Assembly (NCBI GenBank): GCA_900073065.1
Contig: FJOG01000050.1
Location: 307,139 to 326,831, forward strand
DNA: 19,693 bases
DNA from: Phialocephala subalpina
Taxonomy: Eukaryota > Ascomycota > Leotiomycetes > Helotiales > Mollisiaceae
Reading direction: 5' to 3'
Shown here: positions 1 through 10,035 of the stretch, piece after piece
How positions within the stretch are numbered: position 1 is the stretch's first letter
How the letters are laid out: each line of letters opens with the position of its first letter
Notes under the pieces: generated by a model
Databases searched by the model: none
What the model was told of the DNA's origin: nothing
What the model saw: the letters and a program-made list of their open reading frames with translations, nothing else
Translations under genes and position numbers: made by a program

Positions 1-597
1 TAATTTAAATTTTTTTAAAAGAATTTAATTATTAATTTTTAATTTTTAAATTCGAAATTCGAAATAAATTTTGAATTTCTATTTTTTCGAATTTTTATAT
101 TCTAATTATATAAATTTTAATAAATAGAAGTTTAAACTTATATTAAATAATAATTTTATATAATTTCTTATATTTTAATTTTTAATATTTTATTATAATT
201 ATAATTTTAAATTTAATAAAATCAAATATAATTCGATTACAAAATAATTAATTACTTTTTATTATTAATTTAAATTAATATATTCGAATTTTGATATTAT
301 TTCTAATAATAAAAAATATTTTAATAATTATTATTATAAATATAATTTAATTTCATATAATTATTATAATTTATTTTAAGTTTTATTAATTAATTTAATA
401 ATTTGGATTTTCCTTTTATAAATAATTAATAAATTCCTTTTTAATAATTTTATTTAATTATATAATTAATTAAATTTAAATTAATTAAATAACGTATTAA
501 TTATCCCTTTATTAGAATGGATTATTAGGAATAAACCTAGTATATTAATTTAGAATAATATAAATATTAGAGAAAATTATTTTCGATATATTACTTT
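1..597. repeat. AT-rich, heavily decayed block with no gene
   Basis: This stretch is almost entirely A and T, with runs of AATTTAAAT-like sequence. The few remaining C residues are mostly followed by G, T or C and rarely by A. That fits extreme RIP decay of an old repeat, or of sequence beside one. I find no reading frame, RNA gene or recognisable element end. Part of the right end may be the decayed upstream part of the FunK1 pseudogene that becomes readable near 598. Confidence 0.7.
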
Positions 598-1014
598 GAT
601 TTAGTTTGGCTTCTCAAAGAGGAGTCGAGTAAATACACGATGAAATCGACCTGCGAAGATGAATTTACCGACCGAGTTTACTATGATATCAAAAATTTTA
701 ACGAGCAATAATACTTCGGGGGGAAGTCTTGGACGAATAACGCGAAGGATATTTACGAAGAGTCGAGAACCCAATATATAGAAGATCGTTAGAGCGAGTG
801 GTTAGAGCCACTTCAAAGTCTATCCTTTGAGTGGTTTATAAAGCTCTAAGACACTATTCTCAGAGGATTTCGCCGCAAATACTATATATTAGCGAGCAAA
901 GTTTTAAGAGGCTCGGAGGCAAATCTCAAGTTTGATATTTTTCTTACCCCCGCGGATACTACCTTACCGGAAGGCGAGTATAACTAGTCAAATGTACTTA
1001 TTATTAAAGAATAC
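598..1014 (+). pseudogene. FunK1-type fungal protein kinase, 5' half
   Basis: One plus-strand frame (with ATG at 640-642) can be followed to the copia insertion point. It is broken only by TAA and TAG codons of the kind RIP makes from CAA, CAG or TGG. The residues fit the region ahead of the kinase core in fungal FunK1 proteins: EDEFTDRVYYDI, then a Tyr-Phe-Gly-Gly stretch, WLEPLQ, GSEANLKFDIFL, TPADTTLPEGEYN, a mutated Trp, and SNVLIIKEY, which matches the family's W-x-x-(I/V)-L-V-x-G-E element. The next family element (K-x-NP-x-ED) lies across the insertion at 13570-13594. FunK1 proteins are fungal kinases, often multicopy, of unknown cellular role. This copy cannot make a protein. The true start may lie further left in the AT-rich block. 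Confidence 0.8.
1010..1014. repeat. Target-site duplication AATAC, left copy
   Basis: AATAC sits directly before the first base of the left copia LTR and recurs at 13565-13569 directly after the right LTR. Five bases is the usual duplication size for Ty1/copia integration. It defines the element's exact ends. Confidence 0.9.
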
Positions 1015-1204
1015 TATTGGAATAAATATCACGTGTTTTAGACTATATGCCTAGCGTGAGTATGCTCTCTATAAGAGAGCAGGCCTCGAGCTCTTAAACT
1101 CAATAAAATAATAATAATAAATAGTACTTTTGATTTTACTTTATGATTACCCTCTATTATAAACGCGTATACTTAAGTAATATATATCTCCGATTATAGC
1201 GATA
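1015..1204 (+). repeat. Copia 5' LTR (190 bp)
   Basis: It begins TATTGG and ends GCGATA. The 3' copy begins TATTGG and ends GCGACA, so the original ends were probably TG...CA, changed here by transitions. The copies align without gaps. I counted about two dozen differences, all transitions, and in roughly 20 of them this copy holds A or T, so it is the more heavily RIP-mutated one. Confidence 0.92.
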
Positions 1205-1850
1205 TTAATTAGTTTGATTTTAACGCATGCGGAATAAATTAGATAATCCCTAAAACGGTCTTTGATTAATTTCAAAGTATTACGCAGAGATACGTTAATA
1301 CGCGATATACTTCGAAAAGTAGAAACCTTTTATTACAAATAAAGACCCGCTTATAAAGCCCCGACTTTATCTCGAATAAAGTACCTTCTTTTGCGCAATT
1401 TGAACCCGCTTATAAAGCCCCGATTAAGCTATAAAAGAGAACTAATTTTATTACCGCAGTAGACTATAGCTAGCCAACTTTTTGGCCTAAACTGCGAAAA
1501 GCAAGAATATCCTTCTCGAAACTTTAATCTACTTATAAGGTCCCACGATAATTACGAGAACGAAACGCCTTGCCTTAAGATTTAAACCCATTTATAAAGC
1601 CCCGATTAGACCTTAAGACCGAGTTAATTATTATTACGATAAGCAGTGGAATTTACGCTATTTACTTTGCGCTTTTTGTAATTACTATCGAGTTACTAAA
1701 TTACGTTATTATTTTTGCGACTTTTTACGAATTTCTTTCTTATTTATTTACTTACTTTTATACTCTGATAAAAGCCCACAAGAAAATGGCTATATATATA
1801 TATAAAGGGGAGGGAAAAAGTATATTTACGGAGGAAAAAAGGAAAAAGAT
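1205..1850 (+). other. Copia 5' leader
   Basis: This is untranslated sequence between the 5' LTR and the gag frame. I could not assign a primer-binding site with confidence; RIP has probably blurred it. It contains the 59/182-bp repeat array described separately and a TATATATATA run near 1791-1804 followed by AAAGGGGAGGG. The run resembles a TATA element but its function is not established. Confidence 0.6.
1345..1607 (+). repeat. Four-copy repeat (core CTTATAAAGCCCCGA) in the copia leader
   Basis: Copies start at about 1345, 1404, 1527 and 1586. Spacings are 59, 123 and 59 bp, so copies 1 and 3, and copies 2 and 4, are both exactly 182 bp apart. This suggests a 59-bp duplication that was later duplicated as a 182-bp block. 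Copies 1, 2 and 4 keep TTATAAAGCCCCGA; copy 3 is degenerate (TTATAAGGTCCCACG). Sequence between the cores is only loosely similar. Confidence 0.75.
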
Positions 1851-1861
1851 AAACCAAAATA

Positions 1862-3106
1862 AACGATAATAATAACGCTAGCTTAAACGAGTATTACTAG
1901 GATATAAATAACTTAGACTTTAATATTGTACCTATAGAAATCTTAAAGCAATATATTAAGGACTATATTAAAGAATATAAAGATAATAATACTTATAATA
2001 GTATTTTATAGGAAACTTTCTAAGAAGACTTCGAGTTATAAACCAAAGATACGTTTAGTAGAATTAAGAAGGTATTCCTTAAGACTTTGCGTTTTACTCT
2101 TAAGCAAAGAGGCGTTTAAGTTAGCGAGTCAAGAAGCCAAAGTATAGCAAAAACCCTTAGATTTACTCTCGAAGAAGAATAACGAACCAAATGGATAAAC
2201 GCTATTATTAACGAATAATTAGTAGAAAATACGTTTAAGTCTTATTAAATTAATTACTATCTAGAAATAAACAAAGGAATACCTACTAGAAGACTATTTA
2301 CTTTATTTAGGCTAATTACACTTAGACTAACTACGCCTTAATAATTACCCGTAGAGATAACCGCAGAAAAACCTCTCACGGAAAACCAACGAGGAAAATA
2401 ACTTATTACAAATAATTACCTTATAATTTATTTATAGCTACCAGATTAATTTGAGCCCTTAATACTTTATTAGCCTAATTTCTTATTATTCTTCTAGAGA
2501 TTATAATAGTAATCTCGACCTTAATCTTATATATACTTTTGACTTTATTAGCTACTAGTAATTAAGTAGCAATAATATAAATATAAGCAATTTATTAAGA
2601 ATAACTCCTCGCAATAAATGCCATATATTTTACTCTTATATTAATCCAATTAAAAGCTATTTAACTTGCCGTAAAACCTAAGATTTAGTAAAAACATGGG
2701 AAATATAATTAAAACTTATACCAAAGAATAAAAATATAATAGTAAAGGCGATAACTTTTAACTAAAACTATTTATGTTTTACGATATATATAGCAAATGT
2801 AATTTACCGCAAGAAAGATATCTTAAGGCTTTCCTTATTATACTAAAAGAAATAACTATAAGTTATTATTATATAGATTTAATCTAATAGAAATCTTTGT
2901 CTTTCGAATAAATTTGCCAGTTAATAAAGGGCTACTTCGAGAACGCAAACTATAAGAGACGAAATTTCTTCGAATAAAATAATACTACTTTGAGCACTAT
3001 TAGAACAAAGAACCCTAGTAAGACCACGGAGCATTATTTTAACCTGCTAGTCACAAAGTTACGAGAGCTACGTCATGGTCTCAGCAAGATACTCCAAGGA
3101 GAGGAT
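1862..3106 (+). pseudogene. Copia gag, 5' part
   Basis: From about 1862 the plus strand reads as protein-like sequence with many in-frame TAA and TAG stops in place of Gln or Trp codons (for example LRFTLKQRGV, a stop, then VSESRSQSIAKTLRFTLEEE). The cleanest part is 2762-3106, including KCNLPQERYLKAF, GYFENANYKRRNFFE, TEHYFNLLVTKLREL and LSKILQGED. The gypsy insertion cuts the frame right after the codons for G-E-D at 3106. The reading resumes at 9487 as FFANKLILAYRDLPEY. In copia elements this protein forms the virus-like particle. No start codon can be assigned with confidence. Confidence 0.75.
3102..3106. repeat. Target-site duplication AGGAT, left copy
   Basis: AGGAT lies directly before the TGTTACG start of the left gypsy LTR. 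It recurs at 9482-9486 directly after the CA end of the right LTR. Joining across one copy restores the copia gag frame. Confidence 0.92.
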
Positions 3107-3455
3107 TGTTACGACTCACATGATCTAGTGGACCATAGGCTCAGTAAGCGAGTAAGCTCGGTTATAAGTAGACCCTAGGATCATGGGAACACGGGACTTA
3201 GTGGTCACGTAATGGAGTCCCAAACGATAGAGTCTTAAACCAGTTCGGGATTTTACCATTTTAGACTCTAAGAGCAAGAAGGTTTTATATAAGTAGATAG
3301 GATTCCCTTAGATAAGAGCTTCGTACTTAACTCAAATATAGTATTTTAATACTATACTTAGTAATTAGGCTTAAAGTGTTACTCTTTATTGGAATCACTT
3401 AATTCTTATTATATATAATTAACCTCATAATTAGCCGAGCGAATTAACCGTTATA
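3107..3455 (+). repeat. Gypsy 5' LTR (349 bp)
   Basis: It begins TGTTACG, keeping the terminal TG, and ends TTATA where the 3' copy ends TTACA. It aligns at full length with 9133-9481. At most differing sites this copy has A or T. A TATATAAG motif near 3286 (in GGTTTTATATAAGTAGATAGG) is the likely core promoter and is matched in the 3' copy by CTATATAAG. Confidence 0.93.
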
Positions 3456-4400
3456 CTTTGAGTATTGCTTTTATGATATTAACTAAGTATTTTATTATAT
3501 TTATTATTTTGTTATTATTTAGAAGTACTCCGAAGCTTACCTTATTAGAACTTATTATAGAGGTATTAAAGAAAATCAAGAGTCGCGAACTTAATACCTT
3601 CGATGGCACTAAAAGTAAGCTTCAAGTATATTTAATGTAGTATATACTTTACATTAAATTCAACGAGAATATATTCCGAACAAAAGACGAGTAGGTCCTT
3701 TGGTGCATAGGATATTTGACTAGAGTAGCCTTCGATTAGATCAAGACGAGTTAATAGGATTACCTCGACTGCGAAAAATAAACGACGAAATGGGACCCTT
3801 TGACTAAGGAAATCTTTGGCACGTTTAAAGGATTTAAGGAGAAGATTATTAAGGTGTTTGGGAACGTGGATAAAGAGAAGGTTGCGGAACGCAAGCTATT
3901 TAATTTGCGCTAGATCAAAGCGGCATTAATATACGCAGCGGAATTTTAGTAGTATATAAGAAGGATTATAAGCTAAGGGGAAAATACCTTTATAGTTTAA
4001 TTTTATAAGGGGCTAAAAGACGCAGTAAAGGACGAATTAATACGCCGCGATAAATATGACTCGATATAAGCTATAATAAACGACGCTATCCATTTCGATA
4101 ATAAACTATATAAACGAGCGCTTGAGAAAAGAGGGCATTACTCTAGCAAATTCAAGGGAGGAAGTAGCAAGAATAAGAAGGGCTTAAGCCCTTATAATTA
4201 CTATAACTTACTAATAGAGATTAACGCCATTTTCAAAGGAAAGAAAAAGCAACTTTCTAAGGACGAAATAAATCGACGTCGCGAAAAAAAACTATGCTTT
4301 AAATGTGGCTTTTTAGGATATATAGTTAGTTTACATGGAAAGACTAAATTATAAAATAAACGTTTAAAGAAATAAGTTAATGCGATTAGACGCGGAGGTT
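3456..4400 (+). pseudogene. Gypsy gag with CCHC-type zinc knuckle
   Basis: A plus-strand frame starting near 3600 reads as a retrotransposon Gag with RIP-type stops at former Gln and Trp codons. Readable pieces include DGTKSKLQVYLM, WDPLTKEIFGTFKGFKEKI, a KVAERKLFNL block and DAVKDELIRRDKYDS. At 4295-4336 the sequence CFKCGFLGYIVSLH is a C-x2-C-x4-H-x4 type knuckle in which the His codon has become TAT (Tyr), a C-to-T change. The knuckle would bind element RNA during particle packaging. The 5' end is uncertain: the first ATG frame, from 3458, reads as a hydrophobic stretch before joining the Gag-like part. Confidence 0.75.
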
Positions 4401-5280
4401 ATAATAAACCCTACTAAATATATGCGATTATAAGGAGAGTATTATATAACGGTAAAAGATTAGATAAGTAGTAAAGTAATTCGCAGGCCACGTGGTTAGA
4501 ATTAGAAGATAACCCAGGAATATTCCGATTAATCCCCGAAGAAGACCTCCGGAGGTTTTAAGAGGAGCAAGTAAAGAACCTCGCTAGACGAATGGCAAGA
4601 GAAAGGCTCCCAAGGGATAACTAATAGCAAAAAATCGATAGGATAAATGATAACGTAAATAATTTAGCAAGGCAATTCGATAGGATTAGGACCCTAGTTA
4701 ACCGCTATTAACTGTTTATGGAAAAATCCGAGTCAAAGGACGAGGAACTACTAAGATATGACGACTAGAGATCATTGGGGTCTCTTATAGTACTAAACCT
4801 TTAACCAGAATATTACCCACGGGTAGAATAGGAATGGCATGTTTATTAGCGGGAAGATAACCTTATAGCCTGCACACGTGAATAGCAAAACCTGGACGGG
4901 GGAGCTTTATATATTAAGCTTTAACTAGATACGGGAGGACCAGAATATAGCCAAACGTATAAAGTTATATATTAAGATTATTGATAGATTAAATGGAGAT
5001 AACGTAATAGTATTAGCTGTTATATGCAATAACTACTTATATTAGACGATGCTCTCCTTATACCTAATTATGAACCCGTAGTAAGAAGACATTACGAGGT
5101 ATTCGCGGAAAGCGCGAACTAAAGGATATAGCAAGATATAAAAGATGACTTTATATATCATAAGGAAACCTTCAAACGAGTAATATAATTACTATTTAGT
5201 ATAAGATATATATTCCGACTTATTTACGCTAATAGATTAGGCCGCCGATAAGAAGATATACTTAGTAAGTAATAGTACAA
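4401..5280 (+). other. Gypsy gag-pol linker region, no recognised domain
   Basis: This 880-bp stretch between the Gag knuckle and the protease is moderately AT-rich and full of stops. One can read charged, low-information segments such as RQFDRIRTLVNRY around 4669-4708, but I see no motif. It probably encoded the Gag C-terminus and Pol N-terminus. Confidence 0.45.
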
Positions 5281-7130
5281 GGAGGTTTATATTATTGGAG
5301 GAGGCGCCGGATAACTATTTTATGTGGTATAAATAAGTGTATATAAGATTAAAGTAATAATCGACTCGGGAGTAATAGGTAATTACGCGTTAAAATAACT
5401 AGTATTAGATAACGGATAAACTATGATAGTCAAGTTACGATTATACCCTATTATCACGGTTAACGGAAGCCCTTTGGGTTTTGGATAAGTCGACGTGGAA
5501 ATAATACCATAGATTATAATTATACGACGAGGATATACTAAAAGGATAGGCTTCGACGTAGTTAATATCGATTACCTACTTATACTCGGAATATTATAGA
5601 TTAAATAGTATAATTTAACGATTAATTGGGTTAGGGAAACGCTTATATTTGATAAATATTAGACTTATAGGATTTCGTTTATCGAGATAAGAATAAAAAG
5701 CTAGAGAGAAGTTTATACTACTTCCTTAGGAGAGTTAAGATATTAAACCCAGGATCTATTATTAAAGCAAATACTAATAGAATACCACGAGTTTTTGAAC
5801 CTCTTTAGAGACAAGAAAGGAATCAAGGCACTCCCTAAGTATAAGTAGTGGGATCACGAAATACCTTTACAAAACGGAAAGGAATTATTATATTTACTTA
5901 TTTACTAAATGTTAATAGACGATTTAAGGACGCTTAAGGAATATATTAACGAGAATTTAATAAAGGGATTTATATGATTATTAGCTTTATTAGTAAGTAG
6001 CCCGGTATTATTTGTACTAAAGAAAGATAAATTAAAACGATTATATATTGATTATTAAAAGATTAACGAGATTATTATTAAAGATTAATACTTATTACCG
6101 CTAGCGGATAAGCTACGCGATAAACTTCAAGGAGTTAAGATCTTTAGCAAACTAAACTTGCGTAGAGCTTATAATTTGGTTTAGATAAAGGAAGGAGAAG
6201 AATAAAAGATAGCGTTTAAAATAAGACACGGATATTACGAATACCTAATTATGCTTTTTGGTCTAATTAACGCGCTAGTTATATACATGCGCATAATAAA
6301 TATTATTTTACGATTATTCTTGGATATTACGGTTATTTGTTATTTAGACGATATCTTAGTATATTTTAAAATACTTGCTAAATATATTAACGATATTAAA
6401 GTAATACTAATTACTTTAAAGGATATAAACTTAGTTTATAAACCCGAGAAATATAAATTCTATATGGAAAAAACGGACTTTTTAAGTTATATGATTTTAG
6501 TAGGAAGCTTATTAATAGATCCTGCGAAGATATCGATAATACTTAATTAGTAAGTACTTAAGATAATCAAAAATGTATAATCTTTTTTAGGATTTGCGAA
6601 CTTTTATTAATACTTTGTGAAAAGATATTTTACTATAGTAATACCCTTGATAATATTAACGAAGAAAGACTAAGTATTTAAATAGATAAACGAGGCCTAA
6701 GAAACTTTTGACCAGCTCAAATAACGCTTTACGAAGGTATTATTCCTTCTTACATTCGATTTAAATAAATATATTATCATCGAAATAAACGTATTAAACT
6801 TTGCAATTAGCGTAATACTTAGCTAGTTAAACGAGTAAAGCAAATAGTAGTTAATCGCATATTATTCTCGTAAGATATTACCAATAGAATTAAATTACGA
6901 AATTTACGACAAAAAACTACTTATAATTATAAAAGCGTTTTAAATATAAAGAGTTTATTTAGAAAAATCGAAATATTAAATATAAATATATATTAATCAT
7001 AAAAACTTGGTATTTTTTACTATAACGAAAAAATTTAACCAAAGATAAATATAATAGACTAAAACGTTAACTACGTATAACTTCAAAATTTCATATATCA
7101 AAGGATTGGAAAATAGTAAGGCAAATACTT
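5281..7130 (+). pseudogene. Gypsy pol: protease, reverse transcriptase and RNase H
   Basis: The aspartic protease motif D-S-G is intact at 5363-5371, in the context VIIDSG. Reverse transcriptase follows: VLFVLKKDKLKRLYIDY, FSKLNLRRAYNL (Asp of the family's DL element now Asn), then the active-site box YLDD intact at 6341-6352 within CYLDDILVYF. RNase H follows with FDLNKYIIIEINVLNFAI; the first catalytic Asp of the usual ETDAS element reads Asn. The tail SYIKGLENSKANTFSRKSEY matches the family's G-x-x-N-x-x-AD-x-LSR end. Many TAG and TAA stops interrupt the frame. The longest open piece, 6251-6550, is only a fragment of reverse transcriptase, not a gene. Confidence 0.88.
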
Positions 7131-8240
7131 TTAGCCGGAAATCGGAATACTAGGATAATAACAAATTACCCTCGCATATAATACTCAAGGAAATAAAAAG
7201 CGGCTTAGTATTTAATAGAGCGATAATCGCTATTATTTCAAGGTTAATTAATATAACGCTTATCGATAATTTCAAGAAAAATTACGATAAAGACTTTATC
7301 GCAAAAATGGCTTTATAATAGTTAATAGGGCCCTTTACGAACGAGTTTGGGATATTATGATTCCAGGGGAAACTTTATATTCCTAGGAATCTCCAATTAG
7401 AATTTATTAAGGCATAATATAAACTCCCAGCTTATAAATACCAAGGAATTACGAAGATTATAAAATGAATCTCTAGGGACTTTTATATTCTAAGATTTAA
7501 AGGGAAGGTTACCGAGGTTATTAGTAAATACGATATGTACATTCGGAATAAAACCGCGAGGCATACTCCTTATAATAATATACGATCACTAAATACACTT
7601 CTAAACGCTTGGAAGTTTATTACTTGGAACTTTATAGTAAAACTATTACCCTTGAGAAAACTAATATTAAGTATTAAATATAACGTTATCCTTATAATCA
7701 CGGATAAGCTCACAAAATACGCATATATAATCCCATATACTAAAATATATACGGCAAAAGATTTAGTCTATATATTCTTACGGACTATAATAGCTAATTA
7801 TGGGGTATTAAACGAGATTATCTCAAATTAAGATAAGTTTTTTACTTCGAAATTCTAGACTACCTTAATCGTATTACTAGGAATTAAATAAAAGCTTTCG
7901 ATAGTTTTTCACCTTTAAATAAATAAACAAATAAAACGATTAAATCAAGTTATAAAAATATACCTTTATTATTACGTTAATTATTAGTAGAATAATTAGG
8001 CGGAATTATTACCACTAGTATAGTTCGCATATAATAATACAACAACGGAAAATACGAAGATCTCGCCTTTTTACGCCAATTATAAGTATAAACCCAAGGC
8101 ATATCAAATACCGTACTCAATAGAATCAAAAGCACAAAATGCTAAGATTTAAGTTAACAAACTAAAGTCTTTACGCGAAAAACTTACAAAAAATATATAA
8201 TTTGTAGTTACTAAGTTAGTATTATACTATAACAAGCATT
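7131..8240 (+). pseudogene. Gypsy pol: integrase, all three catalytic acidic residues lost
   Basis: The H2C2 region reads YKYQGITKIIKWISRDFYIL followed by KYDMYIRNKTARHTPY; His and Cys positions read Tyr, as expected from C-to-T change. In the core, the first Asp reads Asn (AAC at 7628-7630, in TWNFIVKLLPL). The second reads Asn (AAT at 7826-7828, in EIISN followed by a stop). The Glu reads Lys (AAA at 7934-7936, in IKRLNQ). The sequence between them is otherwise good integrase: IITDKLTKYAYIIPY, FLRTIIANYG, and further on PLVxFAYNN. Integrase inserts the DNA copy into the genome, so this protein would be inactive even without the stops. Confidence 0.88.
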
Positions 8241-8650
8241 ATAATATGGAATTTACGTTTAAAAAAGGGAATAAAATTTACTTAATCCGTTGGAATATCA
8301 AAACAAAACGACTAAATAATAAATTAGATTATAAAAAAATCGGACTATACAAAATCAAGAAAGTTAAAAGTTTAATTAATTACGAATTTATACTACCTAA
8401 TAATATAAATATATATCCGGTATTTTATATATCCCTCCTCAAATTAATACTACTAGGAGTACTACGAGCTTTAAAGGTTAAAATCGAATTAATTAACCCA
8501 AACGCTAAATATAATATAAAAAAAATCCTAAATTACTAATACGTCAAAAAATAAGTTAAGTATTTAATCAAATAGCAAAGATACCCATATTCAGAAAACA
8601 CATAGGAACCCAAACGGAATCTCAACTGCCATAAGAAGCTTAAGTTATTC
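8241..8650 (+). pseudogene. Gypsy pol C-terminus with chromodomain
   Basis: An open segment at 8246-8539 (GNKIYLIRWNIKTKRLNNKL, then KIGLYKIKKV) is the integrase C-terminal domain with its G-(D)-x-V-x-L pattern. It runs into a chromodomain at about 8506-8640: NIKKILNYQYVKK, a stop, VKYLIKWQRYPYSENT, a stop where Trp is expected, then EPKRNL. The pattern YLIKW...GYP.SENTWEP is the standard chromovirus chromodomain. In related elements it reads methylated histone H3 and steers integration to heterochromatin. That fits, but does not prove, why it landed inside another repeat. Confidence 0.87.
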
Positions 8651-9132
8651 CACCATCAAAACCCGGGTCTGCCCAGAGAAGCAAATCGGCTATCTCAAGC
8701 TCAAAAACGTCCAACTCGAAGGCTAATAGCCAGGAAGTAAGAGGATTTAGCACGGGATCAAGAGGAGGTTCAAGAGTAATTAGCGGGGGTCTCTTAAGCC
8801 AAGAACCACAGAAAAAACGATACGCGGGTTTGCGCACTACCACTTCTAAATAGCCCGCGGAATCGCAAGATCATTTAGATTAAACGCACTCGGAATAACA
8901 CGGCGACTCGGACTTATCTAAGAAACACTAACGGGCATAATTCCGATAATAAGAACACGTTTTGGCCAAACGCCTCGACTTTTCGATGCGCAAAGCGAGT
9001 ACTAGCCTTTTTTTTCTTTTCCTATGTGCAATGGGCGATATAATAAGGAAAAATAGAAAGAATACAACGCGAGAGTAATACTTTTTACTTTGAATTTAAG
9101 CGTCGGGACTACGCTAGCCGGAAGGGGGATAA
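8651..9132 (+). other. Gypsy 3' region and polypurine tract
   Basis: Past the chromodomain the frame reads as a basic, charged tail (for example LPREANRLSQAQKRPTRRL) with stops, then untranslated sequence. GAAGGGGGATAA at 9121-9132 directly abuts the 3' LTR and is the polypurine tract that primes plus-strand DNA synthesis. A minus-strand open frame at 8640-8843 is a shadow of this tail. Confidence 0.7.
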
Positions 9133-9481
9133 TATTACGACTCACATAATCTAGTGGACCATAGGCTTAGTAAGCGAGTAAGCTCGGTTACAAGTAGACC
9201 CTAGGATTATGGGAACACGGGACTTAGTGGTCACGTGATGGAGTCCCAAACGATAGAGTCCTGAACTAGTTCGGGACTTCACCATTCTAAACTCTAGGAG
9301 TAGGAAGGTTCTATATAAGTAGATAGGATTCCCCTAGATAGGAGCTTCGTGCTTAACTCAAATATAGTATCTTAATATTATACTTAGTAATTAGGCTTGA
9401 AGTGTTACTCTTCATTGGAATTACTTAGTCCTTATCACATACAACCAACCTCACAATTAGCCGAGCGAGCCGACCGTTACA
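9133..9481 (+). repeat. Gypsy 3' LTR (349 bp)
   Basis: It begins TATTACG, a transition from the TG seen in the 5' copy, and ends CGTTACA. It keeps more G and C than the 5' copy (for example ACAACCAACCTCACAA against ATAATTAACCTCATAA), so it is closer to the ancestral sequence. A short open frame over its right end (from 9397) is only LTR read through into copia gag. Confidence 0.93.
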
Positions 9482-9486
9482 AGGAT
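9482..9486. repeat. Target-site duplication AGGAT, right copy
   Basis: This is identical to 3102-3106 and immediately follows the CA end of the gypsy 3' LTR. Confidence 0.92.
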
Positions 9487-10035
9487 TTCTTCGCGAATAA
9501 ACTTATCCTAGCTTATAGAGATCTGCCCGAGTACCAATTTGCTTACTCGAATCCACTGGACACTTTGATTAGAGTTATTAGCGCCATGAAATCGTCTATC
9601 ATAACATATAAATACTCTCATAATCAGGTTAATAATTCGACTTATATAACAAAGAGAAAATATTAGTCTAGTAACTAGCGTTCCGACCGACCTAAGTTTA
9701 GCAACTATAACTAATTATATAATACTACAAAAAAGCGCTACTTTGTATATAATAAGAAAAGCTATTAATTATCAAATTATACCGCCGAAAAGCGCTAAAA
9801 GTCCAAAAACCAGTTTAAGTTTAAGTATATTACTAGATTTAATAATAAATTTGGCCGTAACTTCGAGTAAAGATTTAAATAATATATTACTAAATTTAAA
9901 GGCACAAAAGATAACGATAATATCGATAATATAAACAAAGCTTTCTAATTAATTACATTTAAAGAGGATAATAATTAAGATTACGATCCACGTGATAACG
10001 ATAAGAGCTACTTATTCTTTACTTCTTTTAACTTT
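9487..10035 (+). pseudogene. Copia gag, 3' part with degraded zinc knuckle
   Basis: The frame continues directly from 3106: FFANKLILAYRDLPEY, then SNPLDTLIRVISAMKSSI. At 9739-9785 the sequence reads YFVYNKKSY, a stop, LSNYTA. This matches the fungal copia knuckle C-F-V-C-x-K-x-GCW-S-x-x-H with each Cys (TGC or TGT) and the His now Tyr (TAC or TAT) and the Trp now a stop, all single transitions. A charged stretch with further stops follows, up to the protease. Confidence 0.75.

Larger units (their letters stand above)
3107..9481 (+). mobile_element. Ty3/gypsy chromovirus, decayed, nested in copia gag
   Basis: The element is 6,375 bp, bounded by 349-bp LTRs and a 5-bp AGGAT target duplication. 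The order inside is gag with a zinc knuckle, protease, reverse transcriptase, RNase H, integrase and C-terminal chromodomain, then a purine tract before the 3' LTR. Reverse transcriptase before integrase marks Ty3/gypsy, and the chromodomain marks the chromovirus branch. RIP-type stops occur throughout, and all three integrase catalytic residues are changed, so it cannot move by itself. The AT-bias is as strong as in the host copia gag, so both were probably exposed to RIP. Confidence 0.93.

Noticed and set aside
1345..1607. CRISPR-like spacing of short repeats
   Set aside because: There are only four copies, spacings of 59 and 123 bp are uneven, spacers are loosely similar to each other, and the context is a eukaryotic retrotransposon leader.
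6251..6550. Open frame containing intact YLDDILVY, as if a live reverse transcriptase
   Set aside because: It is only 99 codons, bounded by RIP-type stops in a continuous decayed pol frame. It is a fragment of the gypsy pseudogene.
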